A stretch of 64,000 bases of DNA from contig AP026550.1 in the NCBI GenBank assembly GCA_026075535.2, forward strand, positions 310,001-374,000. Direction: 5' to 3'. The notes below the pieces were generated by a model. It did no database searches. It saw nothing but the letters and a program-made list of their open reading frames with translations, and had not been told where the DNA came from. How positions within the stretch are numbered: the stretch's first letter is position 1; the number at the start of each line of letters is the position of its first letter. The translations under genes and the position numbers were made by a program. Source of the DNA: Tricholoma matsutake. Taxonomy: Eukaryota > Basidiomycota > Agaricomycetes > Agaricales > Tricholomataceae. This document shows positions 1-12,149 of this stretch, one piece after another.

Positions 1-11
1 AGGAGATCTAT

Positions 12-1181
12 ATGGATCAACCCGAGGGTTTCAAACTCGAGGGTAAAGAGCGCAAAGTAATGCGCTTACGCCGAGCATTGTATGGCCTTAAACAGGCTTC
101 ACTAGCATGGTGGAGAGAGCTAGAGGCATTTATGCGCACCATTGGGTTTGTGCGTGCCAGCTCCGATGCCGGCATCTTCATACACAAGGATCCTAAGACA
201 GGCAGCATCGTTATTGCGCTAGTCTATGTTGATGATGGCTTGTTCATGGGCAAGAACAAGAAACTTGTGGATGAAAAGAAGAATGCTTGCCTGAAGCATT
301 GGGAGTGCCGTAGTACTGAAAAAGTCACGGAATTCTTAGGCATGCGCGTCACCCAGACCGCTGCAAAAGTCAAACTCGATCAAACAGAATATCTCGCCAA
401 AGTGCTTGAGAGGTTCGAGATGACAAATGCCAAGATTGCCCCCACTCCGCTCCCGACTGGCTACAAACCGTCGGAGAACACAGCGACGCCAAACGCGGCG
501 CTTAGATCAAAATATCAGTCTGTGATCGGATCTTTATTGTATCTGATGCTCGGAACGCGACCTGATATCGCTTACGCGGTAATCAAGATGTCGCAATTCT
601 CGGCTAATCCTAGCCAAGAACATCTAGACAAAGCGATGTACATAATGCGCTATCTGGTGGGAACCCAGAAGTACAGTATGGTCTATGATGGAGAGAAATC
701 CGAGGGGCTACAGGCCTTCACAGATTCTGATTGGGCAGCTGACACAGTCAAGCGCCGATCTACAACGGGTTACTTTGCTACTCTGGCGAGTGGCATTGTG
801 TGCTGGCAGTCCCGTTTACAAAAAACTGTAGCACTGTCATCCACAGAAGCCGAATACATGGCTCTCTCCGACACTTGTCGGCAGATAGTGTGGATAGAGT
901 CCTTATTCCAGGAACTTGGATATACACTGAAGCGCGTACCAATCTGCGCTGATAATCAAGGATCCATCTTTATTGGATCAAATCCAGTTCAGGAAAGAAG
1001 GACCAAACATATAGACATTCGCTACCACTACACCCGCGAATGCATAGAAAATGACAAAGTCACAGTCGTTTTCATTCCTGGAAGTGATAATCCGGCTGAC
1101 ATGTTCACAAAGAACCTTGGCGCCGTCCTATTCAGGAAATTTAGAGACTCTCTCGGAATTACTTTCGAGATTCAAACTTAG
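12..1181 (+). CDS. Copia pol, C-terminal part (reverse transcriptase and RNase H), intact to its stop
   Basis: Ty1/Copia reverse transcriptase followed by RNase H; copies element RNA to DNA in cytoplasmic particles. 389 codons are open; the N-terminal part of the polyprotein lies before the window. Visible motifs: LYGLKQA near residue 25, the catalytic YVDD near residue 72, RNase H motifs FTDSDWAAD, SSTEAEYMAL and CADNQGS, and the C-terminal RTKHIDIRYH block. The reading frame has no stop or shift and keeps many CpG and CGA codons, unlike every other retroelement here, so it is probably a recent copy. A polypurine tract and LTR follow directly. Family assignment is firm; activity is not shown because gag, protease and integrase are off-window. 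Confidence 0.95.
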   Translation: MDQPEGFKLEGKERKVMRLRRALYGLKQASLAWWRELEAFMRTIGFVRASSDAGIFIHKDPKTGSIVIALVYVDDGLFMGKNKKLVDEKKNACLKHWECRSTEKVTEFLGMRVTQTAAKVKLDQTEYLAKVLERFEMTNAKIAPTPLPTGYKPSENTATPNAALRSKYQSVIGSLLYLMLGTRPDIAYAVIKMSQFSANPSQEHLDKAMYIMRYLVGTQKYSMVYDGEKSEGLQAFTDSDWAADTVKRRSTTGYFATLASGIVCWQSRLQKTVALSSTEAEYMALSDTCRQIVWIESLFQELGYTLKRVPICADNQGSIFIGSNPVQERRTKHIDIRYHYTRECIENDKVTVVFIPGSDNPADMFTKNLGAVLFRKFRDSLGITFEIQT

Positions 1182-1201
1182 CTGCTTAGAGCGCTGTACA
1201 G

Positions 1202-1213
1202 TTTGAGGGGGGG
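1202..1213 (+). promoter_or_regulatory. Polypurine tract of the 5'-end Copia
   Basis: G-rich tract (TTTGAGGGGGGG) between the pol stop and the LTR start at 1214, in the position expected for the plus-strand DNA primer. Confidence 0.7.
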
Positions 1214-1518
1214 TGTTGAAATTAATCCCTGATGCATGCTGTATACATGAGGCAATACATGCAGCATACACATGTATACATGAGGCAATACATGCAGCAT
1301 ACGCATGTTACTGCGCTTACTGCGCATACATGCGGTAAACACATTCCCGAGTCATGTGACATCCTTAATATTATGTATATAAGGAGAACCTGTACCGTAG
1401 TAGGAATACAGTGTTCTTACCTCTGCTAACCCTAGCTGTAAGTCTAACTAAACCCCAGGTAGGTTGTAAGGAACGTGTAGTCTCTTCCCCTGTGCAGCGT
1501 ATATAGTCTGCTCCAACA
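1214..1518 (+). repeat. 3' LTR of the young Copia element
   Basis: 305 bp running from TGTTG to CAACA, perfect 5-bp inverted termini, directly after a polypurine tract. A TATA-like ATGTATATAAGG lies near 1373-1384. An imperfect tandem pair of a 33-bp unit (about 1243-1308; GAGGCAATACATGCAGCATA core) sits in the U3 half. The next base resumes inside another Copia gag, so the element inserted into that gene; the left LTR and the matching target duplication are outside the window. Confidence 0.85.
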
Positions 1519-1519
1519 T

Positions 1520-2061
1520 TTGGGAGTTCAAGTGGAGCAGGCAATTGCAGACATCCAGAACTTGAGGCCAAGTGACTACACTGTGGAAAAACTGGATGAG
1601 GAATTGGAGTGCATGGCACTAATCAGGGTGTTGCCTGAAGACTATGTGCACCTGTCGTCTGCATTGCTATTGCAAAGCACACTAGATAGGATAACCATCC
1701 TACAAGCATTCCAAAGTGAGGAACAAAACTGCCAATGCAGAAGTGAGGTGGTTAATAGGGCAAGGGGACCTCCCAATAAATTTAGAAGGGGGGGGTACCA
1801 AGGTGGCAATTATGGAAACCAAAGGAATGGCAATGGCAATACTGGCAACACTGGTGGGAGCAACAATGGGAAACAGTCCACAGTTCCACCATGGGTCACA
1901 TGTCATGAATGTGGAGAAAAAGGCCATTATAAATGGGGATGTCCACTGCTCACCAATGGGGGAAATGCCAATACAGTCCAAGAAGCGAAGATAGAGGATG
2001 TCACAGAAACTGCTGGCAATGCAAGTGCTTCTTTTTCTCATGATGCATATTCAATGTTATT
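1520..2061 (+). pseudogene. Copia gag (older element), 5'-truncated
   Basis: C-terminal part of a Copia Gag, the nucleocapsid/particle protein. The reading enters directly from the preceding LTR, so its start was removed by that insertion. Visible: a helical UBN2-type region (about residues 1-70), a Gly/Asn-rich basic linker, and a CCHC zinc knuckle (CHECGEKGHYKWGC) near residue 130. Reading moves to another frame at about 2040-2062, where the protease begins; with one copy I cannot tell an indel from a programmed frameshift. A single open frame in the gag part, but cut off from its 5' end and so not functional. Confidence 0.8.
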
Positions 2062-3825
2062 AATTGGAATACAGACATGGGGGCCACTTCTCATATGACA
2101 TCACACAAACATTGGATTAGAAATTATAAACCATATAGAGTTCCTATCAAGTTGGCTGATAATCATATTATATATTCGGAGGGTGTTGGAAGTGTTGTCT
2201 TTAGACCAAGTGTTAATGGAAAGCAGGGTAGAGATGTTGAATTTGCTAGAGTATTACATGTACCAGCCTTGCAGAATAATCTTCTTGCCGTACTTTATTT
2301 GACCAAACATAAAGAACTTGATGTATATATCTCATCCAATACCATATCATTTATTCAAAACAAGAGTGTGATATTCACTGCAGACATCACAAATCAAAAT
2401 GTGGGATATTTAAATAGTAGTACAGTAGTTAGGATGGAGAGTGTGCATGTGACATCAACTCTAGCTCTGGACTTGGCTTTATGGCAGAGAAGGCTTTGTC
2501 ATCATAATTATGATGATGTAAAGTGATTGTTGAATGAAGATTTGGCAGTTGGAATGACACTTGATTCAAAGGCTAAGCCTGATCCTATTTGTGAACCATG
2601 TCTAGCTGGAAAGATGAATGCCAATCCTTTTCCATCATCAGAAACTAGAGCAACAGAAATCCTACAATTGATTCACACCAATGTTCATGAAGTTGGAGCA
2701 TGTTCCAGAGAAGGACATTACTACTGGATTACATTCATTGATGACAAGTCCCAGTTTAAAGCTGTCATGCCCATCAAACATAAAAGTGATATGTTTGCTG
2801 CTTTTAAAATATTCAAGGCATACACTGAAAAGCAGACTGGTAGAAAGATAAAGGCAATTAGGGATGACAAAGGTGGGGAATACATGTCAAATGAATTTAT
2901 TCGATATACAGAGGAACAAGGAATCATGCAACAACATACTGTTTGAAATTGACTACAACAAAATGGAGTTGCTGAAAGGGCAAATAGGACATTGGCAGAA
3001 AGGATAATGGCTATGCTAAATGAATCAGGATTGTCTCCAACTTAGTGGAAAGAGTGCCTGGCTGCACTTGTTCATGTTTTGAATTGCTGTCCCACATCTG
3101 CTGTACTAGAAGGTATGCCATATGAAGTATGGCATAAGAAGAAACCTAGTGTTGGTCATCTTCGAGTCTGGGGCTGTGTTGCTTATGTGCATATTCAAAG
3201 GGATAAAAGGTCAAAATTGGGATCACATATGGAGAAGTGTATCTTTGTTGGGTATCCTGAGGGATACAAGGGTTGGATGCTCTATAATCCTGGTACAAGG
3301 AGGGTTGTTATTTGTGAGAGGGCAGACTTTGATGAATGATACAATTGGAACAACCATCTCCTTTCATTACCATCCACTACCCTAAAACATCCTACTGATG
3401 ACACTACCACCCCTGATACTGGGAATAATTATGTTCCACTACACTCTCCAGATGGCAACCATAACAGTGATGAAATTTGCCGAGGATAGAAGAAGTGATA
3501 CCACCTGATATGCCAGCACCAGCACCAGACGATATGGACAACTTGGAACCACCTGTGGATAATGACCCTGACCCTGATGATAATAATGGCAATGGCAATG
3601 ATAATAATGGCACACCATCATCTTCATCATCTTCATCATCAGATGAAGAAACTGTAAACTTGCCTATAGCTATACGAAAGGCACCATGGAATAGGAAACC
3701 ACCTGGTGAATGGTGGAAACTGCATCAACCTACTCCAGCTATACCATCCAGCAATGAAGAAGATGAGGGGGAAGATAATGATGATGGTGATGACTTAGAA
3801 GAGGCCAATATGTTATCAATATCAG
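2062..3825 (+). pseudogene. Copia protease-integrase part of pol, several nonsense codons
   Basis: Older Copia pol. Order: aspartic protease start (active-site D-M-G-A, where D-S-G-A is usual), GAG-pre-integrase HH..C..C region (near 2480-2620), integrase core (WITFIDDKSQ near 2729; DDKGGEY near 2860; Q-N-G-V-A-E near 2960), then a linker rich in Asp, Pro and Ser with GAT/CAT runs (3480-3820). In-frame stops: TGA at 2524, 2944, 2950 and 3337, TAG at 3043, plus frame changes near 3480. Family context at 2944 and 2950 expects Arg, so these fit CGA to TGA. The reading ends exactly where a LINE begins and resumes after it. Confidence 0.85.
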
Positions 3826-3829
3826 AGCC
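3820..3829 (+). repeat. Left target duplication of the LINE
   Basis: TATCAGAGCC, matched by TATCTGAGCC at 10044-10053 with one difference. Copia coding sequence is continuous across the two sites when the LINE is left out. Confidence 0.75.
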
Positions 3830-3970
3830 GGGATGCTCCTTGATCTTGTACCGCCACCACCTCAAAAAACTCTCACGGTCGAGGACCGTAAGAGACGAGA
3901 GGGAAAGACGACCAAGAACATAGAATAGCATAGAACCACCGCACTGTAACGTGACATAACCTACCATACT

Positions 3971-5881
3971 ATGACACAACCCCCACCCCCTTTCCAACCC
4001 CAAACCAGGCAAAAAAGTACCACGGCAATGGCCAGAAAAACACAAAAAGACCTGAAAGAACCGGAAGGTATAAACACTGATGTGCGAACAAAAGAGCAAG
4101 CGCTCGCATTCCTACATGCTAGAGACTACTTAATACCAGGCAAGCCAGCTGATCTCCCTACTCTTTCAAACATACTGTTTCAGTTCAGCTATGCAGCCAC
4201 GAAAATGCCTAAACCACTAACTGATGGTATATGAGCAGTAGCGTTCCTAGTGGTGGATGCAACAGTACAACACATAGCAAAAGAGGTAACAACAGTGGTC
4301 AAAACACACTTACAGGAACAACTAGAAAGCTTCAATGCAAATGTGGAAATCATGAGGGACGCGGTGGAACATGTCACAGACACAGCAAAGGAGATAACCG
4401 ACAAGATGAACGATTTCAAGGACGAATTCCAGGAAACATCTGAAAAGCTGGCACAAACCTCACAAGACCTAGCGGGAAAAACTCAGGAAGCCACGACACA
4501 AGACCACATCACACAAAATGCATGCCCAGCCACATACACTACAATCACACAACAACACATACCGGTAGCACACCTAACCGTAATCACAAGAGGAGAAACC
4601 AACGATAAGCAGATTCTGATTCAAAAGGACACAAATGCTAATAACAACACATTAGAAAACCTAACAGAGAAAGACCTAGTAGCAAAAGCAAACACGGCCC
4701 TAGACCTGATGGGAATAGAAGCAGCAGACCTACCGAAAGACACAAAATTCATGGGCACAAAGAAACTACGAAACGGAAATGTACTGTACCAACTAGACTT
4801 GGCAGAAGCAGCAAGATGGCTATGACAACTGGAGGTACAGAAAGCCTTCATGGGACGCTATGGAGGCACGTCAAACATCCCAAATAAACTATATTACACA
4901 GTAGCCGAATTCATCCCAACCACCTTCGACGCAGGAACCAACTATGCGCACCTATGAGTGGAACAGGACAATGTGCTAATGACTGACACCATGGTGTATT
5001 CCAAATACATCAAGCCACAACACCTTCGCACAAGCAACCAAAAGGTAGCACATGTCATAATCGGATTCAACGAGCGAAAGACGGCAAACCGAGCAATTGA
5101 ACATGGGCTGTTCATTGAAGGAAAGCAAGTAACAGTATGCAAACTTCTATCTGAGCCAAAAAGATGCCTGAAATGTCAGAAATTTGGGCACTACATTGCT
5201 AACTGCAAAGCAGAAACGGACACATGCGCACAATGCAGTGGAAAACACAGAACAGTGCAGTGCATGGTGCCGAACACAGAGGCAACTCGCTGCACAAATT
5301 GTACTAGCAATGAAATAGGTCACGGCGCGGCTGACAGGAACTGCCCAACATACCTCAAAGAAAAAGGTAAGATTCATGAGCACATCCCCAAAAACAAATA
5401 CAGGTTTTTCCCCACCAACGAGCCCCACACATGGCAACTGCTAAACCAACTGCAAGACTATGCAAATGACCAGGAATGTGCATGGCAGCAGGGAGCGAAC
5501 TGGGTGATGGCAGCCAGAAACATACGAACAGATGAATAATTCACAAATGAATGGAGGACAGTACGGTGCAGAGGTAGGCAACCCACAGCAAACGAGCAAA
5601 ACCAAAACAGAGAACACTACGAACAACACCAAAACAGACCAAGGTATGAGGAGCAAACGAGAGATAATGGATGGCCAACAAGACCAGCACAAGCAACCAT
5701 AGACAACTACTTCAGAAACGCAAGAATGCAGGAGAAAACAAATGACTACAACCAACTGCAGGGACAACACAACAGGTGGTGGAGTGAACAGGACCCAAAC
5801 GACCACAGCATAGGCCCAGTCCCACAAAGAGATAACTCCCCCCCCTCAAATATGTCTAACCACCACACAGGAAACAAATGA
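3971..5881 (+). pseudogene. LINE ORF1, Gag-like nucleic-acid-binding protein
   Basis: One reading frame of about 636 codons with no frameshift, broken by TGA at 4232, 4823 and 4955 and TAA at 5537. Visible: Pro-rich N-terminus, a long helical or coiled-coil stretch (about 4250-4500), an RRM-like region, then a cysteine-rich block with CCHC knuckles (CLKCQKFGHYIANC, then C-A-Q-C..H..C and C-T-N-C) at about 5166-5350. It should bind element RNA. The ORF1 stop TGA at 5879 overlaps the ORF2 ATG at 5878 (ATGA), an arrangement that can couple translation by termination-reinitiation. Dead as it stands because of the stops. Confidence 0.85.
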
Positions 5882-8800
5882 CACACGATACACATCAGAC
5901 AACAAAACACAAACAAATTGCTAATAAGCCAACTCAAACTACTCCAAGGCCTGAGAACGACTACGACATATGTTTAATCCAAGAGCCATACATCAACTTT
6001 AGAGGCAAGACCAGGGCAAACCACAACTGGATCACCATATACCCGAATACACACCAACAACATCCAGACAACACAAGATCAGTAATACTCGTCAATGCCA
6101 ACCTATCTACAGATTCATGGAAACAAATCAACTTCAAACACCCTGACATCACCATGATAGAACTGCAGGGACAATATGGTACGTTATGAATTGTGAATAT
6201 ATACAACGATTGTGAAAACAATAGCTCACTAACACACCTATCCGCATACATGCGAGATCAAGAACGCCAACAGTACACAGTTAGCCCCCTGAACACAATG
6301 TGGATGGGGGACTTCAATCGACATCACAAGGCATGAAACGCGCACCTCTTCACCCAAGAAAAACTCGACCTCACGCAACCACTACTGAACATGCTAGGGC
6401 GGCACAAAATGAAGATGGCGCTACCAGCGTTCATACCCACTCTCAAATCCCACAGCACAGGCAACTATACTCGAGTCGACAACGTGTTCTGTATGGAAGA
6501 CATACTGAACAACATCATAAAGTGCAACACTGCAGATGAAGCACGACCACCCAAAACCGACCACTTCCCAATCGTTACGGAGATTGATATTTGGGCAGAA
6601 AAGACACAATGGGAGCCACGATACAACTTCAGACTTGCCAACTGGACAGAACTAATCAAAACCCTGAAAGGAAAATTAGCTAACATTCCTACGCCCACAG
6701 AAATCCAGTCGATCGAAGAATTCAATAGTAAACTCAAAACCCTCAACGACGCAATAAAAAATGCGATCGAAAAGAATGTCAAACTCACAAAACTGAGCCC
6801 ATACGCCAAAAGATGTTGGACTACAGAACTCACAGAAGCCAGAAGAAAAATGCGAAAACTAGGGGCAGCCTCAAAATACCACCAACTCAACAGATGACAC
6901 CCAATACACGAGGAGTACCGCCGGCAGCGCAATCAATATGCAGAAACGATACGCAAAGCAAAAGCAGAACACTGGGCGGAATGGCTCAAAGACTTAGATG
7001 AGTCAAGTATATGGGATGCGAGCAAACTGCTAATGATGCCAGCATCGGATGCAGGCAAATCCAGGATCCCCACACTACAAGTCAAAGACCCGGAAACAAA
7101 AAAAGTAATCTGAGAAGCTACTGACAATGCAAGCAAAGGAAAACTATTCTATGACACTTTCTTCCCCCAGCCGAACCCAATGCTAACCCCAGTACCAGAG
7201 AACCCCAGGTATCCACCGCCAAGATGGACCTTCACTAACATCACAGACAAACAGATACACTGAGCGATCAAGAAAATGAAACCGTACAAGGCATCAAAAA
7301 AGGACACGACACCAAACTCAGTACTCATACACGCAAGAGAAGACCTAGTACCACACTTAGGGCCACTCTTCAGAGCCATGAACACACTGGAATACTACCT
7401 GCAAGAATGGGCACGCACCGAAACACTGATCTTGAAAAAGCCCGGCAAACCAGACTACATGGCACCATCAGCATGGCGCCCCATCGTACTCTCAGACAGG
7501 ATGGCCCGACTACTTAACAGCTGCCAAACAAAAGAAATCGTTACAATGTGCGAGAACCACAATATCATACCGGCAAACCACTTTGGGGCAAGACCAGGAC
7601 GCACAACCACAGACTCGATACACATGCTAACAAAAATGGTGAAGGACGCATGGCAAAAAGGGCAAGTAGTCTCCGCTCTATTCCTGGATGTTAAAGGTGC
7701 CTTCCTGAGTGTAGACATTGACAGGCTAATCCACGACATGAGAAAGAGAGGCATCCCAAAAGAATACACAGAATGGATGAGAAGACGCCTGAAAGACTGA
7801 AGCACATCCATATTCTTCGACGACTACCACACCGAAAGCTTTGCAGTAATAAACAGTCTAGACCAAGGAGACCCCTTCTCAGGCATATGCTACCTGCTAT
7901 ACAATGCGGGCCTACTGAAAATACACACCACCAAAGACAGCGAACACATCCTCCTTCACGTTGACAACGCACTTATAATCATAATAGGGGCGAACTTTCA
8001 AGAAACACACGACAAGATCCAGAACATCATGAACTGAACAGGAGGAGTATTCGAATGGGCCAAAAAACACAATTGCGAATTCGGCATCAACAAATTCCAG
8101 CTGCTTGACATCTCAAGAAGAATGATACCACATGCCCTCAACCCCAAGAAGAAGACCCCACTACCGCAAAGACCACTGATGCTAGGCAACCACCGCATCC
8201 CATCAAAAGACACAGCAAAATTCCTAGGAGTCATCATCGACAACAGACTAAGCTGGAAGGCACAGGGGGCTGCAGCCCTCGCAAAGGGGCAAAACTGGAT
8301 AATTCAATTCAGTAGGATAACACGAGCATCGCACGGCACCACAGCAAGACACGTCCGCAAACTATACCTATCCATCGCAGTACCACAGATGTTATATGTG
8401 GCAGACATATTCCTCACACCACAAAAAAAGGTAGGAGAAAAAGCAGATAACGATACACCCAAGCAGGCGATCATGAACATATTAGCATCCATACAAAGAC
8501 AGGCGGTGATCATGATCACAGGTGCAATGAAGACTACAGCTACTGACATTCTAGACATCATGGCAGGATTACTGCCGTTCCACATACTAGTCGACAAACA
8601 CCAACACAGGGCGGCACTACGACTAGCAACCCTCCCAAAGAGTCACCCACTACACAAACTGATCGAAGATGCAGCAAAACGTCTAGTCAAGCGACACCCA
8701 ACTCCACTCCATGACCTCATGCACTCCTTCAACATCCATCTGCAAAAAATTGAAATGATCGAGGCAGTAAGACAAGATGCGAAATGGAAACCCAACATCA

Positions 8801-9822
8801 AAATACACGTAGCTGAAAACAAGGAAAAAGCGATCAGGGGAGTACAGCTAGACACCTCAGATGTGAAGGTATTCACTGATGGATCCGGCATGGAGGGAAG
8901 AATAGGCGCAGCCACCATACTCTACCGACAAGGACATCTAAAAACCCAACTACGATACAAACTAGGCTCACAAAAACAACACACAGTATACGAGGGCGAG
9001 GGAATAGCAACAGTGCTGGGAGCTAAACTGCTGACCAAGGAATGGGGAATACGGTCGGCCACACTATGCATTGACAGCCAAGCGACAATTAAAGCAACAC
9101 AACTGACAAAACCAAACCCAGGGCACTACATCTTCAACACACTACACAAAAACCTAGAAGGAGTGAGGAAACAACACCCAGGAATAAAAATCATAATCAG
9201 ATGGACACCAGGACATGAAGGAATAGAAGGGAACGAGAAGGCGGATGAAGAAGCAAAGAAGGCGATAACAGAAGGGAGTAGCGACCAAAACAAACTACTG
9301 AAGGCACTCAGGAAGACGCTCCCACACAGCAAATCGGTGATGAAATGGGCATACCATGAGAAGCTCAAGATACGTGCTCAAAAAATATGGGAATCCTCCC
9401 CGCACTACTCACTACTAAAGAAGACAGATCCGACAGCAGTATCAGACAAGTTTCTCAAGCTCATCGCAAACCTACCGAGGAAGCATGCCAGCATCCTAAC
9501 ACAGCTAAGAATGGGACATGCACCGCTAGCTAAGCATCTACACCGCATCGGGAAAAACAACTCACCGACATGCCCAGCATGCCAACAGAATGATGAGACA
9601 GTAGAACACCTACTCCTACACTGCACAGCGCACCAGCCTGCCAGACAAATACTCCGAAACAAAATCGGGGGAGCAGCAATTGATCTCAAAAAACTGTTCA
9701 CAACACAGAAGACACTACGAGCACTGTTCCACTTCATAGCAGCCACCAACTGCTTCCATGACAACTTTGGTGACATACCGACACTACCCGAAACAGAGCG
9801 GAGGGAAAGAGAACGAAGATGA
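5878..9822 (+). pseudogene. LINE ORF2: endonuclease, reverse transcriptase, RNase H
   Basis: One frame of 1315 codons without a frameshift, broken only by TGA at 6187, 6334, 6895, 7111, 7261, 7798 and 8035. Domains in order: exonuclease-endonuclease-phosphatase fold (IQEPYI near 5974, GDFNRHH near 6308, DHFPI near 6559); RT (WRPIVLSD near 7474, LFLDVKGAF near 7680, catalytic box reading HVDN at 7957-7968 where two Asp are expected); RNase H (VFTDGSG near 8869, D in IDSQAT near 9072, PGHEGIEGNEKAD near 9208); terminal C-P-A-C...H....H..C zinc motif near 9570-9620. The Asp to Asn in the RT box is GAC to AAC after a C. It would nick target DNA and prime reverse transcription if functional. Confidence 0.9.
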
Positions 9823-10043
9823 TGAGGGGACGATGAAGATACCTTATACACGGTCGAAGAACCACTTATTATTGCACCAATGGGTGCTTTGAGAACCGCT
9901 ATGTGGGCACTCACTGCAGATGAGAAGAACACAACAATGGAGGAGAGGCACAGGAAGATTGCACGCATACACACTTATTATCTCTGACATATGGTATGCC
10001 ACAATGGAGAATAAATGGGAAGGAAAAAAAAAAAATATATATA
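9823..10043 (+). other. LINE 3' UTR and poly-A/TA tail
   Basis: Non-coding tail after the ORF2 stop, ending in an A12 run and a (TA)n tract immediately before the right target duplication at 10044-10053. This is the expected product of target-primed reverse transcription. Confidence 0.75.
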
Positions 10044-11078
10044 TATCTGAGCCATCATCTTATAAGAATGCTTTAAAGACTCCAGAGGCTAGGCAATGGA
10101 AGGAAGCTGCATTAGAAGAAATAAATGCACACATGGAAAATCAAACTTGGACAGTAATGGAATTGCCACCTGGTCAAAGACCCATTTTGACCCAATTGCT
10201 TTCTAAGGTGAAACAAAAAGGAGATGGGATAATAGAGCAATATAAAGCCAGAGTAGTTGCCAAAGGCTATAATCAATGGCCTGGATATGATTATCAAGAA
10301 ATCTTCGCACCTACTATGCAATTAGGCACTATTTGAACAGTATTGGATTTAGCAGCAATAGAGGACTTACACCTTTGTTCAGTTGATATATCTCATGCAT
10401 TTATCAATGGAGATATTGATACAGAAATTTATATGAAGCAACCTGAAGGATTTGAACAAGGTGGTCCAAACTATGTCTGCAAACTGAACAAGTCCCTCTA
10501 TGGGTTAAAGCCACGTCTATGGAGTGAGAAATTGGGAGCAGTGTTGACCAAGATGGGGTTTGAGAGGACATACTCTGACTCTTCTCTATACATCTTTGAA
10601 TGAGATGGCATACATGTTATTGTGCCAATCTTTGTGGATGATATTACTTTGGCATGCCGCATCTGCATCAGAAGCAGCATTGGATGCATTTGTTGAAGAA
10701 CTGGCCAGGCATTTTAAACTCTGGGATCTGGGACCTACATCATTCCTTCTGGGCATAGAAATTACAAGGGATAGGCCAAAGTGAACCATATTCCTCTCCC
10801 AGCAACAGTACATTTTTAACAAATTGGAGGAATTTGGAATAGCTGATTGTTATCCATTGGGCACACCTATGACTCTTAGGTCTAGTTTATCAAAGGAGCA
10901 ATGCCCCACAGCACCAGAAAAAATGGGAGCAATGCAGAACATCCCTTATATGAATGCAGTTGGATCACTCATGCACCACTTGTCCTGACTCCTGATATTG
11001 CTTATACTGCAGGAGTTTTGGCACAATTTAATTCAAATCCTGGAATGACACATTGGAAGGCAGTCAAACACCTATTCC

Positions 11079-11086
11079 GCTATCTC
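11079..11086 (+). repeat. Left 8-bp target duplication (hAT-like element 1)
   Basis: GCTATCTC, repeated exactly at 11657-11664. The Copia frame continues across it when the insert and one copy are left out. Confidence 0.9.
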
Positions 11087-11656
11087 TAGGGCACGGCACG
11101 GGTAACCCTCGGGTATATTTTCTTATACCCCTACTCATACCCATGAACACCATACCCGCACAGGTAGGGGTACAGTGTTACCATGGGTTTTTGTGGGTTA
11201 CCTGTGGTTATTCACGGGTATTGATATTTTTCATTATATTTGATAGGAAAAGATGTTTGCATCTTCTCACGGGGGGTAAACCCACGAGTCATGTCACCCT
11301 GACTCATGGATATGTCATCAAAAAGTACCCCTGCAATTTTTACTGTTATTTTTCATGATATTTGATAGAAATTTGCTGAAAAAGATGTTCGCATCTCATC
11401 ACAGGGGGTAAACCCACAAGTCAGGTCACCATGACTCGCAGGTTTTCCCGTGATATGTCATTAAAAAGTCGAAATCTCAATACAGATGATCACTCACCTG
11501 ACCAAAATCTGGGTACCAGCATACCCACACATACCTGTAACACCGTGGAAAAGGGTACGGTGTTGCCCAGGTATGGCAATCCCATACCCATACCCATACC
11601 TGTGCATACCTGTGACTGGAAACACACGGTGTTACCCGTACCCGTGCCGTGCCCTA
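11087..11656. mobile_element. hAT-like non-autonomous element, TAGGGCA family, copy 1
   Basis: 570 bp with an 18-bp perfect terminal inverted repeat TAGGGCACGGCACGGGTA and exact 8-bp duplications, the hAT pattern (8-bp TSD, TIR starting TAGGG). No transposase coding. The inside has two about 132-bp direct repeats (about 11220-11475; each with GGGGTAAACCCAC) and dense CCCATACCC/GGGTA runs near both ends that could form G-quadruplexes. A second member is at 61881-62350 with a TIR agreeing at nearly every base. Confidence 0.85.
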
Positions 11657-12149
11657 GCTATCTCAAGGGGACCACAAACATGAAGTTGGTATACAAGCCT
11701 GATCCTTTGGTGCAAGATCCCTTTGTTGCATTCAGTGATGCAGACCATGGAGGCAATCGAGACAATGGAAAGTCTATGACTGGATATTTGGTTAAAATGG
11801 GATCAGGAGCTGTTTGTTGGTCTAGCAAGCTGCAGCCAATAGTGACACTGTCAACAACTGAAGCAGAGTATGTGGCAGCTGTAGTGGCAGAAAAAGAAAT
11901 ATGCTGGATGTGGAATATGTTAGGGGAATTGGGATACAAGCCATCACTGCAACCTTCAAAGCTGTTTGTTGATACCCAGTCATGCATGACTGTGGCAAAG
12001 AACCCAGAACATCATAGGTGAATGAAGCATTTATATCTGGTGTCACATTGGTTGAGGGATATGGTGGAGCAGAAGATGATGATGCTGCACTATTTGCAAA
12101 CCACTTATGCGATATGCACCAATGTCCCTACCCAATCAGAAAAGCAGCA

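Larger units (their letters stand above)
3830..10043 (+). mobile_element. LINE (two-ORF non-LTR retrotransposon), nearly full length
   Basis: 6.2-kb element with ORF1 (CCHC protein), ORF2 (endonuclease, RT, RNase H, Cys/His tail) and a 3' poly-A/TA tract at 10024-10043. It sits in the linker between integrase and RT of the older Copia, flanked by a 10-bp target duplication. Domain order fits the fungal Tad/I-like groups. All coding is on the plus strand, same as the host Copia. Truncation at the 5' end cannot be excluded, but ORF1 and a 140-bp leader are present. Confidence 0.9.
10044..12123 (+). pseudogene. Copia RT and RNase H (older element), interrupted
   Basis: Resumes the older Copia after the LINE. 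Visible: the pre-RT linker (EARQWKEAALEEI near 10087), RT motifs (VDISHAFINGDI near 10382; catalytic FVDD near 10631), then RNase H (FSDADHGG near 11731; STTEAEYVAA near 11851). Stops at 10334, 10601, 10782 and 12019 plus a frame change near 10660. A hAT-like element lies at 11087-11656 inside the block just before RNase H. The usual Copia C-terminus is missing after about 12123, and no 3' LTR is recognisable, so the element is truncated on its 3' side. Confidence 0.85.

Noticed and set aside
1232..1429. 65-codon ORF with VYMRQYMQHTH repeated
   Set aside because: Translation of the tandem repeat in the LTR; not a gene.
3971..9822. Recoding of UGA (as Trp or another residue) in the LINE, since nearly all stops are TGA
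   Set aside because: TGG is used normally for Trp in the same ORFs, and family context at several TGA sites expects Arg, so CGA to TGA mutation explains them better.
9405..9974. 189-codon minus-strand ORF
   Set aside because: Antisense shadow of LINE ORF2 and its 3' UTR; no domain.
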